A DNA stretch of 64,000 nucleotides from Orobanche coerulescens. Taxonomy: Eukaryota > Streptophyta > Magnoliopsida > Lamiales > Orobanchaceae. The DNA is taken from positions 44,631,501 through 44,695,500 of the forward strand of contig CM065803.1 of assembly GCA_033398695.1 (NCBI GenBank), given 5' to 3'. Both the position numbers and the translations under genes were made by a program. Position 1 is the stretch's first letter; every line of letters starts with the position of its first letter. Shown in pieces: positions 54,781 to 64,000 of this stretch. The notes under the pieces were generated by a model. The model was not told where the DNA came from, did not search any database, and saw only the letters and a list, made by a program, of their open reading frames with translations.

Positions 54781-55398
54781 GAAGTCATTGTCCATGACAC
54801 TGGAATGGTGGACTCATCTGCAGACCAGTCAGAAGACACAACTGTAGCTGCTGAAGACCCAACTGCAGATCAGACAGGAACACCAAACCTACCTGATCCA
54901 GTTGTCGTTGATGAAGACCCATCTGTAGCTGATAAAGACTCATCTGCAGATCAGACCCAACCTGCATATGACAAGATGGTAGCTGATCCAGCTGCAGACC
55001 AAGGAGATCAGATCCAAGCTGATGCAGACAGAGAGGAAATCCACCAGAGCATATCTATAGGGGGAACAGACCCTGAAGAAGATGATATTCCCAAGTGGCT
55101 AAAAGACCATCGAATCCAGCAAATCATTGGGAAGTTGACTGATGGAGTAAAGACAAGACAGTACACTCTACCTGTAGGAATGGCTATGTTCTCGTGATTC
55201 ATATCTCAGATAGAACCCAAGACAACAGAACAAGCCTTGGAAGATTATTCATGGATCAATGCCATGCAAGAGTAACTGGAACAAATGGAAAGGAACAACG
55301 TTTGGGAACTAACAGACAGACCAGATCACAAGAAGGTTATTGGCACCAAATGGGTGTACAAAAACAAGAGCGACGAAGATGGAACTGTTGTTAAGAAT
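54781..55398 (+). pseudogene. Integrase-reverse transcriptase linker and start of reverse transcriptase (C)
   Basis: Acidic linker with repeated D-P-(S/T/A)-A-D-Q units (54805-55060). Then DDIPKWLKDHRIQQIIG, and after a stop at 55195-55197 the reverse-transcriptase entry MERNNVWELTDRPDHKKVIG and TKWVYKNKSDEDGTVVKN, where the element is cut by D'. Confidence 0.87.
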
Positions 55399-56538
55399 TG
55401 TTGGCCACTTAAGTATACTGGATACAGTTTGGAAAATAGTTTAAACAACAAACTGTACGGAATCTAAATCTGAGTGCGTAGCGGAAGTCTTGGATACAGT
55501 TAGTTGCCGTGGATACAGCAACGAAGTATTTGGTGTATACTTAATATATCACAGTAATTTAAAACAGTAAAAGCTGAAGGTAAATAACACAGTAATTAAA
55601 GTGGTTCGAGGTAAACCCCTCTACGTCCACTGGTCCTCCACACAGGAGTGAAAAGTTTATTATAATTACTGCGTACACAACTACGTAATTATAAACAAAC
55701 CTATCCTTGTATCGTTCACACAGATTGATACAAAGAATGTCGCTTTCAACCGTTCACACAGATTGGTTAAAGCTTTCTTCTTGACTAGCTTCTTCACACA
55801 CAGTTCCAAAGCTTCGTCCTTATTCGTCCCACATAGGTCAGAATAACTTGTTGAGTTCACACAGAGCTCGGTTTTTACACAAAGGTAAAAGGTAGGTAAC
55901 CAGGTAAGAACAGCTGCTTTGAAGTTCTTGAGCTGATGATGGCTGTTCTTGATGTTGAGCACTGTATATCTCTTTCGTTCTTAATAGCAGTATGCTTTGG
56001 AGATATGTTTGCTCAGATGATAACTTTGATAGCTTGAATGTAAGGTTACTTGGGTAACTCATCTTCAATGTCTTCAAGGATATATATAGTCTCTGAAGAA
56101 AGTATCCGTTGAGATGTATCCGTTTGAATAAGATTTCCTTCAACGGGAATATGACATGATCCGAATTTCGCGGGATTCTGAAGATCTGAAGACTGGCAGT
56201 ATTTAAATACTTTATCCTTGAGTATTTAAATACTTCTTTGTTCAACGGGACTTGACTTGTGTTCCTTCTTGTCCTTTTGTGAACAGTATGGAAGATAACT
56301 ATATTTTGAGCATCGAGACAGTTTCCATACTTTGACTTTTTACAAGTCTTCTTCTTTGTCTTGTGAGCTTCACTTTATCCGATTCGAGGCGGAGTCTTGA
56401 TACTGAGAATAAAGCCTCAAAGCTTCGATCTGATTTCATACGTATTCGGATTGGCATATATGTCAAAACCTCTAAATAACATTCGATACAGGATTGAGTA
56501 TCCCATTTGTTTGATCTGAGGTCTTTGTTTTCCCAACA
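55399..56538 (-). repeat. 3' LTR of D', 1140 bp
   Basis: Minus strand TGTTGGGAAAACAAAG ... AGTGGCCAACA. TATA box around 56083-56092. Clearly homologous to the D LTRs but visibly divergent, so D' is a separate insertion and not a recent duplicate. Confidence 0.93.
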
Positions 56539-57044
56539 ATTTCCCCCTTTTTGACAATTTGCCAAGACTAACTTTCTTAACTCTTCGAGTCTTCTTGATG
56601 ATGCCAAAACCTTCTTCATGAAGCATTCTTCTTTGATGACTTCTGGCAGATTTCTTGGTCTTTTGTCAAAAGGTCTGACTTAGTGACTTAGTCTACAATA
56701 ATGAACTGCTCGCAGGCACGTTCGATACAGTTTTGAGATTTATTACAACTTAAGCCTATGATTGGCGCGCAGGCACAATCTTACAATGTATTCTAAGTTT
56801 ACAACTGAAATTATGAACTGTTCGTAGACTAGTTCGTACAGCTTATTTTTCAATCAAGTTTATCTAACTTGAGATTCCTATCAAACAATTTTAAGTAATC
56901 ATACATTAACACAATAGATTACGAGTTGTAATCTTTCAAGACAAACAAACTATTTTATTGATATTAAAAAATGATTGAGTACAAAGTTTGCTGTTTCGAA
57001 TAGAAATTACAAAAACAAAAATAATATACGTAAATTTCAGCTCT
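56539..57044 (-). other. PPT and 3' untranslated region of D'
   Basis: PPT CAAAAAGGGGGAAAT (minus strand) at 56539-56553, then non-coding sequence matching the D 3' region. No gene. Confidence 0.8.
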
Positions 57045-60000
57045 TTATCTATAATCCGCATGCCTCCATGGTCTTTTTCCGGGTTCGTTCTCGGTGCCGC
57101 GCCACCAGTTTTGAAGTGAATCATTGCCTCAATCCTGGTAAATCGCTCTTCCTTCATATGAACGATCAAAGGCAAGTATCCAATCTTCTGGATGGGTGAC
57201 CCGATCTCCTCTTCTATGTTTTGATTTCATTTCGATTTGGAGAGGGAGTTTACCTTCTTCTAGCATCTTCGTAAACTTATCGGCCGCTTCCGCTAACGTT
57301 TTATAATTTTTGAAGATGGCGGATTCCCTGATGAGTCTGACAAAATATCTCATCAGTTCGTTCTTCCTCCAGTGCTTCACTTCGTCGGCAGTTGGGTTGC
57401 GGTTGGTCGACAGACGTATTTCCGAAGGTCTTTGAATAAGAGTTTGCCAAGGGACATTGGGATCATGGAATTCCGGTCTGGAGCCTGAAATTTTAAAACT
57501 ATGGGATGGAGGTGCCAGCTTGTTCAATTCGGCAGAGATACAGTTCTGAGCAGCCTCAAATTCCCTTTCTTGTTGCAGCCTTATTCTCCTTGCAGCTTCT
57601 CGTGCCTCTTCCCCCTTTTTGGCTTCATCAAGACTTTGCAGGATTTCAAGAGCGGCATCCTGTTTGGTCTCGATGCTGGTCATTCGTTCAACAAGGGAGG
57701 AAAGAGTCTGCGACATTTCTTGAATGCATTTGTTGTGAGCACGCAGTTGAGAGCTGTTCTCAATCATTGCACAAGCGGTCTTGGCTTCAGCAATCCTTGT
57801 CTTTGTAGCTTCCTCCTTCAGCAGTTGCTCCTGTTTATCTTACATGATCTTCAAGGCTTGCTTGAAAACTTCTGGCAAAAGGATGAATGCGTCGACAACT
57901 CGAGATACTTCGTGTTGGAGAGTGGTCATTTCTTCGACGGCAGAGGTGTGCATCCAATTCAGTGCCTTTTCAACGGAAGATAGAGCGTTTACTGCATCTT
58001 GGATAAATACAGTCTGAAGGCCAAGAGCTCGCAGGCGCTCTTTTCGTGCAGCAGAGATCGGAGAGTCTGGTTGGGCGAAGTCTGCAGCGCCGTTCAACCT
58101 TCTTACATTCACGGATGGATGTGAAGGAAGTTGGACATCCTCAGGTTCGGTACCGTCCTCGGATTCCATTGTTGAAGGGGCGGGAGCAGCTTCCTGTGGT
58201 TCGGCGATAGTTGGTTCAGAAGCGTCCTGTGTCGAAGGTTCTTCGGCAATCATGGATGCAGGAGGGACTGAATCCTCCTGTTGGCTTGCGGGAATAGCTT
58301 CTTCGGTCGCAGCAGGCTCGGGTGCCTGTTCCAAAATTTCTTGAACTTCCTCGACTGGAGGGACTGATTCCTCTTGGTCGGGAATGTTCTCGAGCTGTGG
58401 CGAAGGGGGATTGGCTTGGGTAGAAGGCCCTTCGTCTTTTCTGGGTGGAGAGGCGTCTCGAGCTTCAGCCTCTTCACGACTCATTCTCAGACCTGCTTGA
58501 AGAGCATCGTCGTCGTCGTCTGAGTCATGATCGTCGTCATCTTTTGGATTAATGGGAGAATCCTCTAACTTCCTCTTTCCTTTTCTTCTGGCGTCAGATT
58601 TGTGCAGCAGGTGGCTTTCAATTAGATCCTTGCACGAGGAGTTGTCCCATCGAAGCAGGGCCTCAATTTCAGTTGAGTCTGTTACTTCGGAGACGAATCT
58701 CTCTTCGTGGCTCCATTCGCTCCAATTGTACAGTGTGTCGTACGGAGCTAGCCTGTAGCCTTTCCATTGCAGAAATCTTTCGTACGCGTGTTCAATTTGA
58801 ACCGAAAGAAGTGTTTGATTTATGATCGAGTCAGGGGAGGGACTTCGAATAACGTCTGGAGACGCTGTTTCGAGGGATTCCGGTATAGGTATGGGATCCT
58901 GTACGGAAGATGGACTCCTTGCAGGGGATGGTGCCCCGAAGGAAATTGGATCCTGTACGGGTGTGGGATCCCGCAGAGGAGAAGTAGCTTTTGGCTCCGA
59001 ATGGGCAGCCGACTCGCTAAAGTCTTGAGCGTTGGCAGATGTCTCTATATCCGTCGTAGCCGCCAAAGGCTCGGGATCTACTGTCGATGCAGTAGGAGAC
59101 ACCTCTTCCACAGGGGTTGGGCCCTGGGGTTCTTTATCAGTGGGTTGCGCCACGGGAGAGACATCCTTGGAGTGCTTGGCTTTGATTTTTGAGAGCCTCC
59201 TGAGTCTCTTCTTGGACTTCTCACCAGCAGAGTGTTTCTTCTTTGTGAGATCGCTTCGCTTCTTTGAAGATTCCATTTAAGGGACCTTCACGGTTTCATC
59301 TCTTGGGTTGGCGAAAATAGGCATGTGCCTCGGTTCTCGGGTGGTCGCAATGCATTGTGCTCTGGTTATACGCTGTGATGGGTTTGACACCTCCTAAGTA
59401 TATCCTCGAGCTATTTTTCTTTGCATCGGCGGATCGTCGATCCGCACTTCGCCGAATGTAGTTCAAAGATTAAACCAAAGGATTTCTTTTGGGTGGCGAG
59501 TTTGCACACCTCTTCTTGAAGACGTTTGAGAATGATTTGGCACCAATTGACCTTTTCACAGTCAAAATAGCTACCATCATTCGAACCTTAAGTTTGTGCA
59601 CATCTCGAACGCACTAGGTTCGGTTTTCAATGATCTGGAGCAAAAGTCATGAAGATAAACGAAATGAAGAAGAAAATTTTTCTTGTGACAAGTGGTTGTC
59701 ACCATATCAACCACTTTGGACCTGTAAAGTCCATAAAACTTGGTAATAAGCTCTTGAGACCCGAACGCGTCTCAAGTTGGTCCATGGTCAGCCGTCGGCG
59801 GCACTGTAGATTCTCTGGAGTAGATCGCGATTGATGCGATTTCCACTCCTTGGATCATTGCAGTGATGTCAGCAACATGTCCTCCCCGGGCTAGTGACAG
59901 AAAACGGACGGCGGCGTTGAGGTAGAATTCCTCAACCAGATGGGCGTCGTATTTGTCGGCGGTCTTGCTCCCGAAGCGATAGAGACCTTGTTGTTCAAGA

Positions 60001-60140
60001 CGAATAATGATATACTCCATCGGTTCTGAGTCGTTGGTTTCCGAGAGAATACGCTCGATGATGACAGGTTTGGAGAAGATCCGGCCATCAATGATGTTGG
60101 AGGATTTCTTCAGAACAGGGGAAGAAGATTGACTAGCCAT
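57045..60140 (-). pseudogene. 3' accessory ORF of D'
   Basis: Starts M-A-S-Q-S-S-S-P-V-L at 60140. The N-terminal domain (59772-60140) is open for 122 codons, then frameshifted and poorly kept at 59280-59770. 57840-59276 is open for 478 codons: Lys/Arg-rich start, Ser/Pro/Thr/acidic region, LAPYDTLYNWSEWSHEERFV and an acidic tail. 57129-57767 carries a coiled coil (MTSIETKQDAALEILQSLDE) and the C-terminal block with LAEAADKFTKMLEEGKLPLQ. The end is W-R-H-A-D-Y-R then TAA at 57045-57047. The middle is better preserved than in D, so the two copies complement each other for family comparison. Confidence 0.82.
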
Positions 60141-60275
60141 TGATGTTTTCTTAAAACAAAGGTGGAAGAAAACAGTCGAAATTTGCAGTGAATGTGCAGA
60201 AAAATATGTAGGCTGTTTGCTTGAGAACTCTTGTAATTGCAGAAAGCGTAAAGAGTCTCTAATGGCAGATACAGT

Positions 60276-60284
60276 CCTTTTATA
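60276..60284 (-). promoter_or_regulatory. Candidate internal TATA box of D'
   Basis: Minus-strand TATAAAAGG, 136 bases from the ATG at 60140, as in D. A CTGTATC motif follows within three bases on the minus strand. Confidence 0.72.
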
Positions 60285-60916
60285 CTTGGGCGGCGAAATA
60301 GGGTTTTGCAGAGTACGAATGGTCAGATTTTAAGGGATGGGAACCGGTTTTGAAATCAACGGTTAGGATGGATTGAGTGTAACTGGTACGCTAATCCATT
60401 AAAAGGTTTTAAAATACAGCGGGTCCCACTTATGACATAGGTTGATACCCTAAATGCCTAAAACGGCGGTTTAAAAATAATAAACAATTTAAAAACATCG
60501 CGGCTTTTGAGATTCAGTTGTCCAGATGTCGTGTAAGGCATTTAATGAACATGACGTTTGACATAAAAACAGGGCACGTGGACAAAAATTATTTTAAAAG
60601 GAAATAATATTATATTATATACTGAATCGAAATCCTATAGCATGTGCTGTTCTCCGCGTTGATACAGCGTTCCCCCTTAAAAAGGTACTAATAGGTTTTG
60701 AATTCCATACAGCAATATTTGGATTAATGCTGTATTCATGGGTCCTACAGTATTCCCCCTTAATTATTGCACACACCAGCTGTAGGATTCATATGTGTTC
60801 CCTCGCTACAGTACTATATTGATGATTCTGAGTGTACAGATAATTAATGTTGGATACTGTATTCACGGGTCTTACAGCATTCCCCCTCAATTGTTGAGTG
60901 AAAACAGTAAATTTAC
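60285..60916 (-). promoter_or_regulatory. Intergenic U3-like region of D'
   Basis: Conserved counterpart of 45006-45622, with PPT-like tracts at about 60671-60690, 60750-60765 and 60879-60893 and CTGTATT/GATACAG motifs. No gene. Confidence 0.6.
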
Positions 60917-61290
60917 TTACAGGGAGTCTGGCTGTAGTATTCCCAATTCTGTTCTGAGCATGTTGAATATTGCTGTGTCGAGAGGCTTGGTGAAGATGTC
61001 GGCCAGCTGGATGTCTGTATGAACTTTTTCCAGGCGAACATCCTTGTTCTCGACATGATTCCTGATAAAATGATGCTTCATGTTGATATGTTTAGTGCGC
61101 GAGTGCAAAACAGGATTGTGCGTGATTGCAATTGCACTCGTGCTATCACACATGATTGGAGTCTCTCTAGCAACGATTCCATAACTGAGCTTGTTGCCGC
61201 ATCCAAAGGATTCGCATACGGCAGCCTACCAAAGACATAGTACTGATTCACCGTGGAAAGAGAGTTAGCCAATTGCTTCTTCTTGAACCA
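60917..61290 (-). pseudogene. Copia RNase H (D')
   Basis: MCDSTSAIAITHNPVLHSRT, HFIRNHVENKDVRLEKVHTD and the end DIFTKPLDTAIFN are clear in 60917-61153. The upstream part (61078-61290) is in other frames with small deletions. Confidence 0.88.
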
Positions 61291-61471
61291 AGAAACGAGT
61301 CTAGGTCCGAGAAAGTGACAAGTTCCACTTGTACTCTTCCTATCTAGCTTGCACCTCCGAGATCCGAGTCGTATCCAACTAAATCGAATCGCCTTCCTTA
61401 GGATACCACAGTCTGCCGATTGTTCCTTTAATGTACTTCAGATTCGTTTAGTTGTATTGAAGTGTGATTCC

Positions 61472-62540
61472 TTAGGTGCAACTTGGTATCTCGCACACAC
61501 TCCAACAAAGCTGGATATCGGGCCTGCTAGCCGTTAGGTACAGGAGCGAACCAATGAGCTTCCTGTAGAGTGATTGGTCAAACGGCTTTCCGGCTTCATC
61601 AGCACTAATTTGCACGGAAGTGCTCATGGGGGTTGGCGAGGATTTGGAAGTGTTCATTCCAAATTTGTTGAGAAGTTCCTTGTTGTATTTCTCCTGGTTG
61701 ATGAATATACCTGTAGGCAACTGCTTTACACCGCAAACCTAGGAAATAACTAAGTTCCCCATCATACTCATTTCAAATTTGCTTTGCATGAGATGTGAGA
61801 ACCTTTGACATAGAGCAAGGTTAGTTGAACCAAAAATAATATCATCGACATAGATTTGTACCATTAGAAGGTCATCACCTTCCTGTATCTTGAACAAGGT
61901 TTTGTCGACAGCACCTTTCTCAAATCCGTTGTTGGTTAGATCTTTGGGACAGGGTTTCGTACGAGGCTCTAGGGGCTTGTTTAAGTCCGTACAGCGCTTT
62001 CCTTAGCCTGTAAACTAGATCGATACCGTCTGTGTTGGCAAACCCTGGTGGTTGTTCAACATAAACTTCTTCTGCAAGTTCTCCATTCAGGAAAGCACTC
62101 TTGACGTCCATTTGGTATACGATAAAACTCTTATGGGCGGCAAAGGCTAAAAATATCCTAATGGCTTCTAGTCTCGCTACAGGGGTGAAGGTTTCATCAT
62201 AGTCGATTCCTTCTTCCTGACAATAGCCTTGTGCTACTAGTCTGGATTTTTTCCTTATGATAAGTCCATTTCGATCCTTTTTGTTTCGAAATACCCATTT
62301 GGTTCCTATAACCGATTGGTGTGTCGGTCTGGGTACAAGATACCATACATTGTTTCTTTCGAAACCGTTAAGCTCTTCTTCCATAGATGTTATCCAATGA
62401 GAGTTGTTAAGAGCGTCTATGGTCGAAACAGGTTCGGACTGGGCTAAGAATACAGCGATAGTGCACATATTGAGTCTCCTAAGTTCGGATTGAGATTTCC
62501 ATTCAGGAAACTGTGAAACTTCAGCATTTCTTGTGCACAA
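61472..62540 (-). pseudogene. Copia reverse transcriptase (D')
   Basis: 61920-62540 is open from [12 protein letters not shown] through [54 protein letters not shown] and [14 protein letters not shown]. The active-site YVDD region (about 61840-61870) and [20 protein letters not shown] to [13 protein letters not shown] (61472-61720) are in other frames. Frameshifts lie near 61920 and 61730. Confidence 0.9.
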
Positions 62541-62932
62541 AGTACATTTCCTTGTGTACTCTGTATTCTCCTACGAGTAGAAACACCGGCATTAATGTTT
62601 CCAATGATCAGCTCTTGCGGGTGATCTCTCAACCATCTTCGGTCGGGTTCTAGTTCAGGATCCCGTACTGTATCGAAAGTTTATGTGGGTACAGCTTGAC
62701 TTATGCGGCGACTTCATCCACATCGATTCTTACAGTGCGGGGTTGATTTCTAAATCAACTACAGGTTCTATGGGTGTAGGTGGATCCAAGATAGATAGAT
62801 GGTGAATGTCCTGAGTGATATCATCTACTACTGTAGGGTCATGGTGTGGTTCGTCGAACACTACATGAGCTGATTCCTCGATCGTCGACCTCCTTTTATT
62901 AAAGATTAAAGCTTTGCTGACGGAGGAGTATC
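62541..62932 (-). other. Integrase-reverse transcriptase linker (D')
   Basis: Decayed acidic linker matching 47275-47650 in D (MRDHPQELIIGNINAGVSTR in 62444-62632). Small deletions near 62690-62700 and 62905 shift the frame. Confidence 0.7.
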
Positions 62933-63865
62933 CTACGAATATTCCTTCATCGATTTTTCATCAAAGGTTCTAAGTTGGTCGTTCCCATAGTTCAATACAT
63001 AACACCTGCATCCAAAATTGTGAAAATATGAAACTAATGGGGTTTTGTTATTCCATACCTCATAAGATGTGTTGTGGTGGTGCTTGTTGACGATACAGCG
63101 GATTTGAGGGTAGAACGCTGTATTGGTTGCTTCACCCCAGAAACGCTGTGGCAATTTGCTTGCGGCAATCATTGTCCTTGTTGCTTCTTTCAACGTCCTA
63201 TTCTTTCGCTCGGCAACACCATTTTGTTGAGGTATATGGGCAGCTGAGTATTCGTGCTGTATTCCATTCTCCGAACAGTATTGCTCTATAAAGCGGTTAG
63301 TAAATTCGGTACTGGCCGAACGAATGCACACGATACTCGATGCTTTTTCATTTTGCAACTTCCTCAGGAGCTCGGGCAGCCTTGATGTTGTTTCCTTCTT
63401 CTTGCTAAGAAAGATCGTCCAAGCATACCTGGAATAGTCATCAACAACAACCATGCAATATTTCTTACCTCCCAAACTTACTAGGTCTACAGGTCCGTAG
63501 AGATCCATGTGTAGCATTTCCAACACTCTTTGGGTTGAAAGGTAGGATTTGCTTTTCAGGGTTGACTTGATTTGCTTGCCTTTCTGGCATGGTCCGCAGA
63601 CGCTGTCCTTATTGAATGATACATCTGGCAAACCTCTAACCATACCCTGTCTTGAGAGCTTGTTGATCATCTTGAAGTTGACGTGAGACATCCTCTTGTG
63701 CCATAACCAGCTAATATCTGCAGTGCCTTTGGCAACAAAACATGGAATTGAGGAGCTCATAGGCTTCCAGTCAGCAATGTACATATTACCTGATCTGCTT
63801 CCTGTAAGCACAACTTCCTTGGTTTGGGTGTTCTTGACTCTACAGCGATCTATATAGAACTTCAC
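62933..63865 (-). pseudogene. Copia GAG-pre-integrase and integrase (D')
   Basis: 310 open codons. LWHKRMSHVNFKMINKLSRQ and CGPCQKGK are kept. The first catalytic Asp is in VVVDDYSRYAWTIFL. The second catalytic stretch reads C-I-R-S-A-S-T-E-F, so the Asp of the usual RSD-x-G-x-EF is missing with two codons lost. QQNGVAERKNRTLKEATRTM follows. The enzyme would be inactive. Sequence 63866-64000 continues toward protease and is cut by the window end. Confidence 0.9.
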
Positions 63866-64000
63866 CGAGAACTGTTTATCACAGAACTGGCTAATACTAG
63901 GTAGATTATACTGTAAGCCTTCAACATATGCAACATCGGTGACCTTGAATTTCCCGACAAGTAGGTTTCCTTTCCCTCTTGTTCTTCCTTTAGACTTATC

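Larger units (their letters stand above)
51286..55398 (+). mobile_element. SIRE-like copia element C, segment 2 (gag to early reverse transcriptase)
   Basis: Resumes the element interrupted at 40081. Gag, protease, integrase and the first residues of reverse transcriptase are present. It stops at K-S-D-E-D-G-T-V-V-K-N where D' inserted. The flank AGAAT (55394-55398) should recur beyond the window on the far side of D'. Confidence 0.9.
55399..64000 (-). mobile_element. SIRE-like copia element D' (3' LTR to protease region; continues beyond window)
   Basis: Second copy of the D family in the same orientation, inserted in the reverse transcriptase of C. It contains the 3' LTR, PPT, accessory ORF, internal promoter region, RNase H, reverse transcriptase and integrase. 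The window ends just upstream of integrase, at the position matching about 48725 in D. It has many single-base deletions and looks more decayed than D in pol. Confidence 0.94.

Overview
The window is repeat-dense plant nuclear DNA, probably pericentromeric or otherwise gene-poor sequence of a flowering plant. Nearly every base belongs to a long-terminal-repeat (LTR) retrotransposon. The evidence is LTRs ending TG...CA, primer binding sites (PBS) matching plant initiator tRNA-Met and tRNA-Asp, polypurine tracts (PPT), and broken gag/pol reading frames with Ty1/copia or Ty3/gypsy domain order. I see no host protein gene, rRNA, tRNA gene or CRISPR array. The species cannot be named from the sequence.

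Layout, left to right. (1) 1-7848, minus strand: copia family A, copy A1. It has 1.95-kb LTRs, and its 3' LTR is cut by the window edge. (2) 7849-10738, plus strand: a truncated, decayed family A copy whose LTR is in inverted orientation to A1. (3) 10739 to about 12803: a partial gypsy-type LTR. (4) 12804-13262: unassigned DNA with a 92-bp dimeric tandem array. (5) 13263-15549, minus: gag and 5' LTR of copia family B. (6) 15550-38615: an old minus-strand family A copy, A2, split into three pieces by two insertions. These are a chromodomain gypsy of Tekay/Del type (15825-25148, duplication TTAAG on both sides) and an Athila-type gypsy (28181-37354, duplication GGCAC on both sides). (7) 38616-55398, plus: a SIRE-like copia, C. 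It is interrupted just after its PBS by D (40082-51285, minus) and within reverse transcriptase by a relative, D' (55399 to the window end, minus).

The most interesting signal concerns regulation and 3' ORFs. Five unrelated families carry a cluster of short, family-specific, mostly palindromic motifs directly upstream of the U3 TATA box. Their cores are TTACGGCCGTAA, TTACGTACGTAA, TTAGCGTGCGCTAA, GTGCCGCGGCAC and, less palindromically, GATACAG/CTGTATC. In two of them, the Athila-type element and D/D', a second cluster of the same motif lies inside the element, ahead of a TATA-like box and an extra 3' ORF. The Athila copy also shows a well-formed candidate 5'-UTR intron ending 8 bases before that ORF. 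By eye, the two 3' ORFs share a domain although one element is gypsy and the other copia. This suggests an internally promoted accessory gene as a repeated architecture in plant LTR elements.

All polyproteins carry stops or frameshifts, so none of the visible copies looks autonomous. The Athila-type element lacks reverse transcriptase, RNase H and integrase altogether and must have moved in trans.
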